Below are positions 9,873 through 18,831 of a stretch of DNA of 64,000 bases, in pieces. The notes beneath the pieces are model-generated. The model saw nothing but the letters and a program-made list of their open reading frames with translations, did no database searches and was not told where the DNA came from. This DNA is from Cupriavidus metallidurans CH34. GTDB lineage: Bacteria; Pseudomonadota; Gammaproteobacteria; Burkholderiales; Burkholderiaceae. Each line of letters starts with the position of its first letter. The first letter of the stretch is position 1. The translations under genes were made by a program, and so were the position numbers. The stretch spans positions 3,162,001-3,226,000 of the forward strand of contig NC_007973.1 of the NCBI RefSeq assembly GCF_000196015.1, written 5' to 3'.

Positions 9873-10571
9873 GTGGAGATCGGCGCCGCCACGCTCGAAG
9901 CATTCCGCCTGCTGGCCAGCGGCAACGGCGCCTTATGGTTCATTGTCTGGACTTCGCTGATGGTGGCCGGGCTGGGACTGGCACTGGCCACGGTGCCGGC
10001 CATCGGCGCGGCCTACCTGATCGCCACGCAGCAATTTCCTGGCCGGCGCGCCGTCGTGGTCGTCGCCCAGGCATTTCTCTCGTTCCCGACCGTGCTGGTC
10101 GGCCTGATTCTCTACCTGCTGTTCACGCGCCAGGGGCCGCTGGGCGGCTTCTCGCTGTTGTTCACGCCCGCGGGCATGGTGATCGGCCAGGCCGTGATCG
10201 CCTTCCCCGTCATCCTGGCGTTCGCGCTATCCACGCTGCAGTCGGCCGATCCACGTCTGCGTGAGACAGCGTGGGTGCTCGGCGCAGGACGCTGGCAGAC
10301 CTGCATGACCGTGCTGCGCGAGCTGCGTTTCGGCCTGATGGCCGCAGTGGTCGCGGGTTTCGGCCGCGTGATTGCCGAGGTCGGTTCGGCGCTGATGATT
10401 GGCGGCAATATCGAAGGCACCACACGCACGATCACCACGGCCATCGCGCTGGAAACGAGCAAGGGCGAGTTCGCCGAAGGCATCGCATTGGGCATCGTGC
10501 TCGTGGCACTGGCGCTGATCGTCAATGTGCTGATGGCCTGGTTGCAGGGCGCCGGAGGTTTTCGCCGATGA
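9873..10571 (+). CDS. ABC transporter permease, tungstate/molybdate (TupB) type
   Basis: This 232-residue inner-membrane protein has about five hydrophobic helices (around 18-48, 56-80, 95-120, 145-165 and 200-225). The cytoplasmic EAA-type loop that touches the ATPase is visible as ADPRLRETAWVLGAGRWQTC. GRVIAEVGSALMIGGNIEGTTRTITTAIALE is typical of the TupB/ModB-like permease branch, which imports tungstate or molybdate. The start is a GTG at 9873, 7 bp after panB. The stop overlaps the ATPase start by 4 bp. No solute-binding protein gene is next to it, so the substrate is an inference from permease similarity. Confidence 0.85.
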   Translation: MEIGAATLEAFRLLASGNGALWFIVWTSLMVAGLGLALATVPAIGAAYLIATQQFPGRRAVVVVAQAFLSFPTVLVGLILYLLFTRQGPLGGFSLLFTPAGMVIGQAVIAFPVILAFALSTLQSADPRLRETAWVLGAGRWQTCMTVLRELRFGLMAAVVAGFGRVIAEVGSALMIGGNIEGTTRTITTAIALETSKGEFAEGIALGIVLVALALIVNVLMAWLQGAGGFRR

Positions 10572-11257
10572 GGACGCGGACACCTGCCCCGCTGCTGACG
10601 GTGCGAGGATTGTCGCGGCGCGTCGGCGCACGCAAGTTGTTCGACATCGCCGAACTGGATTTCCCGCGCGCGACGGCCATCGCGCTGACCGGTGTCAACG
10701 GTGCGGGCAAGTCGACGCTGCTGCGGATAGTGGCCGGGCTCGAGCCGGCGCCCGGCGCGACCGCAAGCTGGACCGATGCGGATGGCACCGCGCACACCGT
10801 GCCGCTTTCGCCGTTGCCAATGTCGCTACGCCGTCGCATCGCCTACATGCATCAGCATCCATACCTGTTTCGCACCTCAGTGCGCGAGAACATCGCCTAT
10901 GGCCTGCGTCACCACGGCCTGCCACGCGACGAGATTGATCGGCGGGTGGGCGCGGCGCTGGGCTGGGCCGGCGTGGTGCACGTTCAGGACACTGCGCCCG
11001 ACAAGCTATCCGGTGGAGAAATCCAGCGTGTGGCACTGGCGCGCGCGAAGGTGCTGGAGCCCGATCTGCTGCTGCTCGACGAGCCGACGTCAAGCCTCGA
11101 TGGTCACGCGCGCGAACAGGTCATCGCACTGATCGGCGAACTGGCCGCCGAAGGGCGAACCGTCGTAATGGTCTGTCACGACCGCGAGCTGATCAACCTG
11201 CCCGGCGTGGTGCGCTGGAAGCTCGGCGAAGGCCGGCTTGATACGCGACACAAGTAG
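10568..11257 (+). CDS. ABC transporter ATP-binding protein, TupC type
   Basis: This 229-residue ATPase powers the permease it overlaps (ATGA, 10568-10571). Its Walker A is GVNGAGKST, the Q-loop is YMHQHPYLFRTSVRENIAYGL, the signature is LSGGEIQRVALARA, Walker B is PDLLLLDEPTSSLD, and the switch histidine lies in VVMVCHDRELI. There is no C-terminal TOBE/MOP extension of the ModC kind, which fits TupC better than ModC. A long ATP-domain insert after Walker A (WTDADGTAHTVPLSPLP) is slightly unusual. Confidence 0.88.
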   Translation: MRTRTPAPLLTVRGLSRRVGARKLFDIAELDFPRATAIALTGVNGAGKSTLLRIVAGLEPAPGATASWTDADGTAHTVPLSPLPMSLRRRIAYMHQHPYLFRTSVRENIAYGLRHHGLPRDEIDRRVGAALGWAGVVHVQDTAPDKLSGGEIQRVALARAKVLEPDLLLLDEPTSSLDGHAREQVIALIGELAAEGRTVVMVCHDRELINLPGVVRWKLGEGRLDTRHK

Positions 11258-11287
11258 TCGCTGCGGCAGACACCCTAGACACGTTGC

Positions 11288-13201
11288 TCAGATCAGGCGC
11301 GCGCGCAGCGTGCCGCGCAATGCGTTGGCGATAACGATGGCTTCGGCGCGTTGCACCATGTCACGCGTCACGGTGGCTTCCTGCACCGGTCCGTCGATCA
11401 ATGCGTCCCCTTCTTCGAGCACCACGGCACGCATCACGCCCGGCAGGATGTCCGCCGAGAGTGGCGGTGTCATCCAATGACCATCTACCTTGATGAACAC
11501 CGAACTGCGGCCGCCTTCGAGCAGTTCGTCGCACGTGTTGAAGAACAGGCTATCGAACCCGCCTGCCCGCTCCGCGGCCTGCCATCCCTGATCGAACACG
11601 GCGCGCGCGCTGAGCTTGTGCCGGCGCAGCGGATCGTGAACGGGCAGGCATGTCGGTGCGATCTCGAGCCCCACGACGCCATGCGCGAGCGGAGCCAATG
11701 CCCCGCTGGCAAATACCAGCGTGCCGCGCTTGTCCACACTCACGCGCAGGCGCCAGTCGCCATCGCCCAGTCGCGCGGCTTCAGCCTGCACCGCCGCGCG
11801 GGCTTCAGGCAAGTCCAGCGCGAAGCCGAACGCCGCCGACGAGTTCGCTAGTCGCTGCAAATGGCGCTCGCGATGTAGCACTGCGCCATCGCGCGCATGC
11901 ATGGTCTCGAACAACGTGAAGCCGGGGTCATGACCGATCAGGAACCGCGCTTTCCATCCGCATTCGGCGTACTCATCGTCGGCCACGCTGTCGTGCACGA
12001 TGCCACCGCCCACGCCCATCTCGGCCGCGCGCAGGCCATCGGCCCCGGGCGGCGCCAGCACCAGCGTGCGGATTGCCACAGACATGCCGAAGGCGCCGAC
12101 GCCTATGACCTCCGTAGTCTTATGCGATGTCGCATCGAGCCAACCGATCGCGCCCGTGTACAACCCACGTGGCGACGTCTCGAGCTCGGCGATGATCTGC
12201 ATCGTGCGCCGCTTGGGCGCGCCGGTAATCGAGCCGCACGGGAACAGCGCGGCCATCAACGCACCGAACGACGTACCCGGGCGCGCGGTCGCGGTGACTG
12301 TCGACGTCATTTGCAACACGCGACCGAACGGTTCGACGACGAAGCGCTCGGGCACCGCCACGCTCCCGGGGATCGCCACGCGACCGAGGTCGTTGCGCAG
12401 CAGGTCGACGATCATCACGTTCTCGGCGCGGTTCTTGGCATCGGTGGCCAGTCGTTTCGCGGCGCGCGCATCCTGTTCGGCATCCCCTGAGCGCGGCGCG
12501 GTGCCCTTCATTGGACGTGCGACGAGATGTCCGTGGCCATCGTGCTCGACGAACAGTTCGGGCGATAGCGACAGCACCCAACCGCCACCGGGCAGATGCG
12601 CAAGCACGCCGAACGGCACCGGCTGTGCCGCGCGCAACGCCGCATAGAACGCCATCGGATCGCCAAACACGCGACAGCGTAGTCGTTGCGTGAAGTTAAC
12701 CTGATAGGTATCGCCCGCCTCGATGTAATCGTGGATACGCGCGATCGCTTCGGTGTATTGCGTCCGCGTGGTGCTGGCCGTCACGTCGAGCGCGCCCGTC
12801 GGGCCTGGTTGTGCGCCTGCGGCTAGCCACTGCGCCACACCTTCCGTATCGAGCCGGCGCAACGTGCGAAACCACAGCACGCGCAGGGCGCCGTCGTGAA
12901 ACGGCAGCGCATCGCCAACGTGCACGGGTGCGCCAACGATCGCACCACCGAATTCGTAGGGCGCAAAGAACGTGGCGTGCAACCCGTCCCGCCAACCGCT
13001 GGCCAGCAGCGTGTCAAGCGCCGATACGTCGGCACCGGCCGCCAGCACGTCCTCCCGGACGAAATCGGTATAGAGGCGCGAAGCCGTCACGCCAGAGCCG
13101 GCTGTGGCGTCGTCGAGCAGAACGAAGGGGGGCGAAGGGATGGGTACCACGAAGACTGGATGCGAAAACGCTGCAGTCGGCATTATCGCTGCGTTGGGCA
13201 T
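11288..13201 (-). CDS. pabB-pabC: Fused aminodeoxychorismate synthase component I / aminodeoxychorismate lyase
   Basis: One protein of about 637 residues carries both halves of p-aminobenzoate synthesis after the glutaminase step. The N-terminal two thirds is a chorismate-binding PabB domain, with ELFVEHDG, RPMKGTAPRSG (the lysine of the PIKGT motif), MIVDLLRNDLGRVA, and PCGSITGAPKRRTMQII. From FTLFETMHARDG onward it is a class IV aminotransferase-fold PabC domain, with HRERHLQRL, RHKLSARAVFDQ (probable PLP lysine) and LLEGGRSSVFIKV. Such fusions are known in bacteria. The start is uncertain: the ATG at 13201 directly abuts the T-tract of the dnaJ terminator, and ATG 13183 is an alternative. 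Neither has a clear ribosome-binding site. Confidence 0.9.
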   Translation of the reverse strand: MPNAAIMPTAAFSHPVFVVPIPSPPFVLLDDATAGSGVTASRLYTDFVREDVLAAGADVSALDTLLASGWRDGLHATFFAPYEFGGAIVGAPVHVGDALPFHDGALRVLWFRTLRRLDTEGVAQWLAAGAQPGPTGALDVTASTTRTQYTEAIARIHDYIEAGDTYQVNFTQRLRCRVFGDPMAFYAALRAAQPVPFGVLAHLPGGGWVLSLSPELFVEHDGHGHLVARPMKGTAPRSGDAEQDARAAKRLATDAKNRAENVMIVDLLRNDLGRVAIPGSVAVPERFVVEPFGRVLQMTSTVTATARPGTSFGALMAALFPCGSITGAPKRRTMQIIAELETSPRGLYTGAIGWLDATSHKTTEVIGVGAFGMSVAIRTLVLAPPGADGLRAAEMGVGGGIVHDSVADDEYAECGWKARFLIGHDPGFTLFETMHARDGAVLHRERHLQRLANSSAAFGFALDLPEARAAVQAEAARLGDGDWRLRVSVDKRGTLVFASGALAPLAHGVVGLEIAPTCLPVHDPLRRHKLSARAVFDQGWQAAERAGGFDSLFFNTCDELLEGGRSSVFIKVDGHWMTPPLSADILPGVMRAVVLEEGDALIDGPVQEATVTRDMVQRAEAIVIANALRGTLRARLI

Positions 13202-13235
13202 AAAAAAACCGGCCACGCTGGACACGTGGCCGGTT
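13202..13235 (-). terminator. Rho-independent terminator of dnaJ
   Basis: On the minus strand, AACCGGCCAC (13207-13216) and GTGGCCGGTT (13226-13235) form a 10-bp stem with a 9-nt loop, followed by a run of T (13208-13202). It ends at the very base before the likely pabB-pabC start. Confidence 0.92.
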
Positions 13236-13266
13236 TCATCGTCCTGTCGACGAGTCGATAAGGCGA

Positions 13267-14406
13267 TCAGCTAAAGAAGCTCTTCACCTTGTCGAGCCAG
13301 GACTGCTCCTGCGGGCTGTGACGCGAACCGCCCTCGTGCACCGAGCGGTCGAACTGACGCAGTATGTCCTTCTGGGCCTCGGTCAGCTTGACCGGCGTCT
13401 CCACGTTCACATGCACATAGAGGTCGCCCGGATATCCCGAGCGCACACCCTTGATGCCCTTGCCGCGCAGGCGGAACGTCTTGCCGGCCTGGGTGCCTTC
13501 CGGCACCGGGAAACTGGCCCGGCCGCCCAGCGTCGGCACTTCGATATCGCCGCCCAGCGCCGCCGTAGCGAACGAGATCGGCATCTGGCAGTGCAGGTCG
13601 TCGCCGTCGCGCTCGAACACCGGGTGCTGCTTGATATGCACCTCGACGTAGAGATCGCCCGGCGGGCCACCGTTGATGCCCGGCTCGCCGTTGCCCGACG
13701 AACGGATACGCATCCCTTCATCGATACCGGCCGGAATCTTGACCTCGAGCGTCTTCTGCGACTTGAGCTTGCCCTGACCGTGGCACTTGGTGCACGGCTT
13801 CGGGATGAACTTGCCGCTGCCGTGGCACTTCGGGCAGGTCTGCTGCATCGTGAAGAAGCCCTGCGACACACGCACCTGGCCCACGCCATTACAGGTCGGG
13901 CAGGTTTCGACCGACGAACCCGGCTCGGCGCCATTGCCGTGGCAGTGTTCGCAATCGTCCCAGTGCGGCACGCGGATCTGCGCCTCGTGGCCATGCGCGG
14001 CCTGCTCCAGCGAGATCTCCATGCTGTAGCGCAGGTCGGCGCCACGGTAGGCCTGCGGGCCGCCGCCACGACGTCCGCCGCCGGCTGCCTGGCCGAAGAT
14101 GTCGCCGAAGATATCGCCGAACGCTTCCGCGAAGCCACCGCCGCCAAACCCGCCGCCGCCGAATCCACCGGCCATGTTCGGGTCCACGCCAGCGTGGCCG
14201 TATTGATCGTAAGCCGCCTTCTTCTCGGGGTCGGAGAGCATCTCGTAGGCCTCCTTGACCTCCTTGAATTTCTCCTCGGCTTCCTTGTTATCCGGATTGC
14301 GGTCCGGATGGTGCTTCATCGCGAGCTTGCGATAAGCCTTCTTGATCTCGTCGTCGCTCGCGTTCTTGCCTACCCCGAGCACTTCGTAGTAGTCACGTTT
14401 TGCCAT
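13267..14406 (-). CDS. dnaJ: Chaperone protein DnaJ
   Basis: DnaJ delivers unfolded substrates to DnaK and stimulates its ATPase. The 379-residue protein is a type I J-protein: J domain with KHHPDRNPD (HPD triad near residue 33), a Gly/Phe linker of GGGF repeats (about residues 78-110), and four zinc-finger CxxCxGxG repeats starting [24 protein letters not shown] and CTKCHGQG. The C-terminal substrate-binding domains contain [25 protein letters not shown] sequence. It lies 174 bp downstream of dnaK on the same strand and ends in a terminator. Confidence 0.98.
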   Translation of the reverse strand: MAKRDYYEVLGVGKNASDDEIKKAYRKLAMKHHPDRNPDNKEAEEKFKEVKEAYEMLSDPEKKAAYDQYGHAGVDPNMAGGFGGGGFGGGGFAEAFGDIFGDIFGQAAGGGRRGGGPQAYRGADLRYSMEISLEQAAHGHEAQIRVPHWDDCEHCHGNGAEPGSSVETCPTCNGVGQVRVSQGFFTMQQTCPKCHGSGKFIPKPCTKCHGQGKLKSQKTLEVKIPAGIDEGMRIRSSGNGEPGINGGPPGDLYVEVHIKQHPVFERDGDDLHCQMPISFATAALGGDIEVPTLGGRASFPVPEGTQAGKTFRLRGKGIKGVRSGYPGDLYVHVNVETPVKLTEAQKDILRQFDRSVHEGGSRHSPQEQSWLDKVKSFFS

Positions 14407-14534
14407 GGTGGCTCATACCTGATTGGCCCGACGGAGCGCTTACATGCCCGCCGCGCGATAAGCAAAAAAGCCGAGCGCAGTGTCCGACCGAGGTTTGCAC
14501 CTGGTGTCAGACAACCGTCGCCCGGCGTCGGGAA

Positions 14535-14571
14535 CGGGTGGCGGCGCCGGCATCACCCGCGCCGCCACCCG
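14535..14571 (-). other. GC-rich hairpin between dnaK and dnaJ
   Basis: CGGGTGGCGGCG (14535-14546) and CGCCGCCACCCG (14560-14571) are perfect 12-bp inverted repeats with a 13-nt loop. No T-run follows on the minus strand, so it is not a typical terminator. It starts 10 bp after the dnaK stop and could stabilise the dnaK message 3' end or lower dnaJ output. Confidence 0.7.
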
Positions 14572-14580
14572 CCGTCCCGA

Positions 14581-16527
14581 TTACTTCTTGTCGTTCACTT
14601 CCTTGAACTCGGCATCCACGACGTTGTCGTCCTGCGGCTGGGCCTGCTGCTGAGCGCCGCCGGCTGCGCCGGCACCTGCCGCCGCACCTTCACCGGCCTG
14701 GGCCTGCATGTCGGCGTAGACCTTCTCGCCCAGCTTCTGGCTGGCTTCGGACAGCGCGTTGACCTTGGCATCGATCTCGGCCTTGTCACCGCCGCGGGCG
14801 GCGTCTTCCAGGTCCTTGATCGCGGCTTCGATCTTTTCCTTCTCGCCAGCTTCGAGCTTCTCGCCGTACTCGCCCAGCGCCTTGCGCGTCGAGTGGATCA
14901 GCGCGTCGGCCTGGTTGCGGGCATCGGCCAGCTCACGGGCGCGCTTGTCTTCCTCGGCATTGGCTTCGGCATCCTTCACCATGCGCTGGATCTCGTCTTC
15001 CGACAGACCCGAGTTCGCCTTGATCGTGATGCGGTTTTCCTTGCCGGTGGCCTTGTCCTTGGCGCCCACATGCAGAATGCCGTTGGCGTCGATGTCGAAC
15101 GAGACCTCGATCTGCGGCGTGCCACGCGGTGCCGGCGCAATGCCTTCCAGGTTGAACTCGCCCAGCATCTTGTTGCCGGTGGCCATCTCGCGCTCGCCCT
15201 GGTACACCTTGATCGTCACGGCCGGCTGATTGTCGTCAGCGGTCGAGAAAACCTGTGCGTGCTTGGTCGGGATGGTCGTGTTCTTGTTGATCATCTTGGT
15301 CATCACGCCACCCAGCGTTTCGATGCCCAGCGACAGCGGCGTCACGTCCAGCAGCAGCACGTCGGTACGGTCGCCCGACAGCACCGAACCCTGGATGGCG
15401 GCACCCACGGCCACGGCTTCGTCCGGGTTCACGTCCTTGCGGGCTTCCTTGCCGAAGAACTCGCGCACCTGTTCCTGCACCTTCGGCATACGGGTCATGC
15501 CGCCGACCAGGATCACGTCATCAATGTCGCTGACCTTGACGCCTGCATCCTTGATCGCGGTACGGCACGGTTCGATCGTGCGGGTGATCAGTTCTTCCAC
15601 CAGCGCTTCGAGCTTGGCGCGCGTGATCTTCAGGTTCAAGTGCTTCGGACCCGAGGCATCGGCCGTGATGTACGGCAGGTTGATCTCGGTCTGCTGCGAG
15701 CTCGACAGTTCGATCTTGGCCTTTTCAGCGGCTTCCTTCAGGCGTTGCAGCGCCAGCACGTCCTTCGACAGATCGACGCCCTGTTCCTTCTTGAACTCGC
15801 CGATGATGTAGTCGATGATGCGCTGGTCGAAGTCCTCGCCACCGAGGAACGTGTCGCCGTTGGTCGACAGCACTTCGAACTGCTTTTCGCCATCCACGTC
15901 GGCGATTTCGATAATCGAGATGTCGAACGTGCCGCCGCCGAGGTCATACACGGCAATCTTGCGGTCGCCCTTCTCGTTCTTGTCCATGCCGAACGCCAGC
16001 GCTGCAGCGGTCGGTTCGTTGATGATGCGCTTGACGTCCAGCCCGGCGATGCGGCCGGCATCCTTGGTTGCCTGGCGCTGCGAGTCGTTGAAGTACGCCG
16101 GCACCGTGATCACGGCTTCGGTCACGGGCTCGCCCAGGTAGTCCTCGGCGGTCTTCTTCATCTTGCGCAGCACTTCGGCCGAAACCTGCGGCGGGGCCAG
16201 CTTCTGGTCGCGCACGCCAACCCAGGCGTCGCCGTTGTCGGCCTTGACGATCGCGTACGGCATCAGGCCGATGTCCTTCTGGACTTCCTTCTCTTCGAAC
16301 TTGCGGCCGATCAGGCGCTTCACCGCGTACAGCGTGTTACGCGGGTTGGTGACGGCCTGGCGCTTGGCAGGCGCACCAACCAGGATCTCGCCATCTTCCA
16401 TGTAGGCGATGATCGACGGCGTGGTGCGTGCGCCTTCGGAGTTCTCGATGACTTTCGGCGTGTTGCCTTCCAGAATGGACACGCAGCTGTTGGTGGTACC
16501 GAGGTCGATACCGATGATCTTACCCAT
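14581..16527 (-). CDS. dnaK: Chaperone protein DnaK (Hsp70)
   Basis: DnaK is the ATP-driven Hsp70 chaperone. The 648-residue protein begins [16 protein letters not shown], with the first phosphate-binding motif, then [46 protein letters not shown], the linker-side [14 protein letters not shown], and a C-terminal EEVD-like end ([11 protein letters not shown]). ATG 16527 is chosen because the conserved protein starts there and AGGAGA lies about 7-8 bp before it; the frame stays open 17 codons further up without conservation. No grpE gene lies between it and the adenosyltransferase gene upstream, so grpE is elsewhere. Confidence 0.98.
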   Translation of the reverse strand: MGKIIGIDLGTTNSCVSILEGNTPKVIENSEGARTTPSIIAYMEDGEILVGAPAKRQAVTNPRNTLYAVKRLIGRKFEEKEVQKDIGLMPYAIVKADNGDAWVGVRDQKLAPPQVSAEVLRKMKKTAEDYLGEPVTEAVITVPAYFNDSQRQATKDAGRIAGLDVKRIINEPTAAALAFGMDKNEKGDRKIAVYDLGGGTFDISIIEIADVDGEKQFEVLSTNGDTFLGGEDFDQRIIDYIIGEFKKEQGVDLSKDVLALQRLKEAAEKAKIELSSSQQTEINLPYITADASGPKHLNLKITRAKLEALVEELITRTIEPCRTAIKDAGVKVSDIDDVILVGGMTRMPKVQEQVREFFGKEARKDVNPDEAVAVGAAIQGSVLSGDRTDVLLLDVTPLSLGIETLGGVMTKMINKNTTIPTKHAQVFSTADDNQPAVTIKVYQGEREMATGNKMLGEFNLEGIAPAPRGTPQIEVSFDIDANGILHVGAKDKATGKENRITIKANSGLSEDEIQRMVKDAEANAEEDKRARELADARNQADALIHSTRKALGEYGEKLEAGEKEKIEAAIKDLEDAARGGDKAEIDAKVNALSEASQKLGEKVYADMQAQAGEGAAAGAGAAGGAQQQAQPQDDNVVDAEFKEVNDKK

Positions 16528-16544
16528 AGTGTTCTCTCCTATTG

Positions 16545-16569
16545 AGCCCTGCTTCTTGAGATCAGGGCT
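16545..16569 (-). other. Hairpin in the dnaK 5' leader
   Basis: AGCCCTG (16545-16551) and CAGGGCT (16563-16569) pair over 7 bp with an 11-nt loop. The hairpin ends just before the ribosome-binding site (AGGAGA, minus strand of 16535-16540) without covering it. Confidence 0.5.
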
Positions 16570-16588
16570 GCAATTCAACCTGAATGCG

Positions 16589-16616
16589 AAATGTGGCCAT
16601 CGCGGGCCATTTCAAG
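16589..16616 (-). promoter_or_regulatory. Sigma-32 (RpoH) heat-shock promoter of dnaK
   Basis: On the minus strand CTTGAAA (16616-16610) is followed after 13 bp by CCACATTT (16596-16589). The known RpoH consensus is CTTGAA and CCCCATNT with 13-17 bp between; only the third base of the -10 differs. The start of transcription would fall about 50-55 bp before the dnaK ATG. Confidence 0.82.
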
Positions 16617-16689
16617 GGCGAAATTCGCAAATCCGAGTAAATTTCTCGGAAAAACGAGTCAGGCTAATAAGTGGCTCATACGTAACTAT

Positions 16690-17244
16690 TCAGGACTCCC
16701 GCTCACGCTGCCAGAGCACGTCGCTCCCGCCACCCGCGCGGTTCAGCACACGGGCCAGCACGAACAGCAGGTCTGACAGCCTGTTCAGGTACTGGCGCGG
16801 CGCCTCGTTGAGCGCTTCGGCGGCGCCCAACTCCACAAGCGCACGTTCCGCCCGGCGGCAGACCGTACGGCAGATGTGGGCCTGCGCGGCGGGCCGGCTT
16901 CCGCCCGGCAGGATGAATTCGGCCAACCGTGGCAGGGCGGCATTGTAATGGGCCAGCCAGTCGTCGAGCTGGGCCACCTGGGGTGCCTTGAGCAAGGTAT
17001 AGCCCGGGATGGAGAGTTCACCACCCAGGTCAAACAGGTCGTGCTGGATATGGAGCAGCGCGGCGCGGACGTCCTCGGGCAGATCCGGTTCGGTCAGCAG
17101 CAGGCCGATATGGGAATTCAGCTCATCCACGTCGCCGATCGCGACGATGCGCAGGCTGTTCTTGCCGACCCGGCTGCCATCGCCGAGGCCCGTGGTGCCG
17201 GCATCGCCGGTGCGCGTGGCAATTTTGGACAGGCGATTACCCAT
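16690..17244 (-). CDS. PduO-type cob(I)alamin adenosyltransferase
   Basis: This enzyme transfers the adenosyl group of ATP to cob(I)alamin, giving coenzyme B12. The 184-residue product has the PduO/MMAB-type N-terminal ATP motif KIATRTGDAGTTGLGDGSRVGK (residues 7-28), DVDELNSHIGLL, and the C-terminal helices CRRAERALVEL and QYLNRLSDLLFVLAR that contact substrate. It starts with ATG after an AAGGAGA site. It is not a CobA-type protein. It points upstream of dnaK on the same strand, but dnaK has its own promoter in the gap. Confidence 0.95.
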   Translation of the reverse strand: MGNRLSKIATRTGDAGTTGLGDGSRVGKNSLRIVAIGDVDELNSHIGLLLTEPDLPEDVRAALLHIQHDLFDLGGELSIPGYTLLKAPQVAQLDDWLAHYNAALPRLAEFILPGGSRPAAQAHICRTVCRRAERALVELGAAEALNEAPRQYLNRLSDLLFVLARVLNRAGGGSDVLWQRERES

Positions 17245-17402
17245 GCCGGTCTCCTTGTGGTCAGTGTTTTAGAAGTGGCGCAATTATGGACCCTCCGGGG
17301 CCGGGCGGCGCGTACCGGGGACGTATGGGAGACGTGGAAGGCGACGTAGAATGGCGGCATTCCCTTGCATACAGAGCTATACGGCCCGAGCCGGAGACCC
17401 GC

Positions 17403-18821
17403 ATGAACCACCCCACACCTGCCACCGCCCTGGCGCGCCGGCCGTTCCCATCGGAACTGGCCGATGCCCTCGCCGCCCGCTTCGGCGACCGCTTCACCAC
17501 CTCGGTCGGCGTGCGCGAGCATCATGGGCGCGACGAATCCCCGTTCCCGCCCGAACTGCCGGACGCCGTGGTCTTTGCCCATAGCACCGAGGAAGTGGCC
17601 GAACTGGCGAAGCTCTGCAACACGCATGGCGTGCCGCTGATCCCCTACGGCGCCGGCTCCTCGCTCGAGGGCCACCTGCTGGCCGTGGCCGGCGGTATCA
17701 GCCTCGACCTGTCGCAGATGAACCGGGTGCTGGCCGTGCACCCCGAGGATCTGACCGTCACCGTCCAGCCCGGCGTCACGCGCAAACAGCTCAACCAGGA
17801 GATCAAGGACACGGGCCTGTTCTTCCCGATCGACCCAGGCGCCGATGCATCGCTGGGTGGCATGTGCGCCACGCGCGCCTCGGGCACCAACGCGGTCCGC
17901 TACGGCACCATGCGCGAGAACGTGCTGGCGCTGACCGTGGTCACGGCCGACGGCCGGGTCATCCGCACCGGCACCAATGCGCGCAAGTCGTCGGCGGGCT
18001 ATGACCTGACGCGCCTGTTTGTCGGCAGCGAAGGCACGCTCGGCATCATCACCGAAGTTACGGTGCGGCTCTATCCGCAGCCGGAAGCGATCTCCGCGGC
18101 CGTCTGCGCCTTCCCGAGCATGGGCGACGCCGTGCGTGCCACCATCCAGACGATCCAGCTTGGCGTGCCCGTGGCCCGCGTGGAGTTCGTCGACGCCCTG
18201 GCAATCCGTGCGATCAACCGCCATGACAATCTGACCTTGCCGGAAACGCCCCACCTGTTCTTCGAGTTCCATGGCACTGAGGCCGGCGTGCGCGAACAGG
18301 CCGAGACCGTGCAGGACATCGCCGCCGAGCACGGCGGCCAGGGCTTCGAATGGGCCACACGGCCCGAGGACCGGTCGCGGCTCTGGAATGCTCGCCACAC
18401 CGCCTATTTCGCGATGCTCCAGCTGAAGCCGGGCTGCAAATCGGTCACCACCGACGTCTGCGTGCCGATCTCTCGGCTGGCCGACTGCGTGACCGAAACC
18501 GAGCGCGATCTGAATGCGTCGTCGCTGCCCTGCCCGATCGTCGGTCACGTCGGGGATGGCAACTTCCACGTGGCGATCCTGGTGGACCCGGACAAGCCCG
18601 AGGAAATGGCCGAGGCCGAGGACATCAACCGCCGCATCGTGCAGCGCGCGCTGGCGATGGGCGGCACCTGCACCGGCGAGCACGGCGTGGGCCTGCACAA
18701 GATGGGATTTCTGGTGCAGGAGCATGGCGAGGATGCGCTCGACCTGATGCGCGCGATCAAGGATGCGCTCGACCCGAACCACATCCTGAATCCGGGCAAG
18801 ATCTTCAGCGCCACGCGCTGA
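17403..18821 (+). CDS. FAD-binding oxidoreductase, D-lactate dehydrogenase (cytochrome) type
   Basis: A 472-residue flavoprotein of the vanillyl-alcohol oxidase fold. The FAD-binding half has LIPYGAGSSLEGHL, VTVQPGVTRKQLN, DPGADASLGGMCATRASGTNAVRYG and GSEGTLGIITEVTVRLYP. The C-terminal substrate half has WNARHTAYFAML, HVGDGNFHVAIL with metal-binding histidines, and GTCTGEHGVGLHKMGFL. This layout is that of LDHD/Dld1-like D-2-hydroxyacid dehydrogenases, which pass electrons to cytochrome c or quinone. The ATG at 17403 is used because residues upstream in the frame are not family-like. The LysR gene begins 10 bp after its stop, suggesting a shared transcript. Confidence 0.9.
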   Translation: MNHPTPATALARRPFPSELADALAARFGDRFTTSVGVREHHGRDESPFPPELPDAVVFAHSTEEVAELAKLCNTHGVPLIPYGAGSSLEGHLLAVAGGISLDLSQMNRVLAVHPEDLTVTVQPGVTRKQLNQEIKDTGLFFPIDPGADASLGGMCATRASGTNAVRYGTMRENVLALTVVTADGRVIRTGTNARKSSAGYDLTRLFVGSEGTLGIITEVTVRLYPQPEAISAAVCAFPSMGDAVRATIQTIQLGVPVARVEFVDALAIRAINRHDNLTLPETPHLFFEFHGTEAGVREQAETVQDIAAEHGGQGFEWATRPEDRSRLWNARHTAYFAMLQLKPGCKSVTTDVCVPISRLADCVTETERDLNASSLPCPIVGHVGDGNFHVAILVDPDKPEEMAEAEDINRRIVQRALAMGGTCTGEHGVGLHKMGFLVQEHGEDALDLMRAIKDALDPNHILNPGKIFSATR

Positions 18822-18831
18822 GCACGCGGCC

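Noticed and set aside
13318..16545. A frame of more than 1000 codons on the forward strand
   Set aside because: It lies fully antisense to dnaJ and dnaK, both certain genes. Long antisense frames of this type are common where stop codons are rare, and the residue composition (His, Arg, Ala, Asp) is typical of a shadow.
16528..16689. CIRCE element (HrcA site) before dnaK
   Set aside because: No TTAGCACTC-N9-GAGTGCTAA repeat is present; the small repeats in this gap do not fit.
17245..17402. Cobalamin riboswitch before the adenosyltransferase gene
   Set aside because: The gap is only 158 bp between divergent genes, and I see no B12-box-like sequence.
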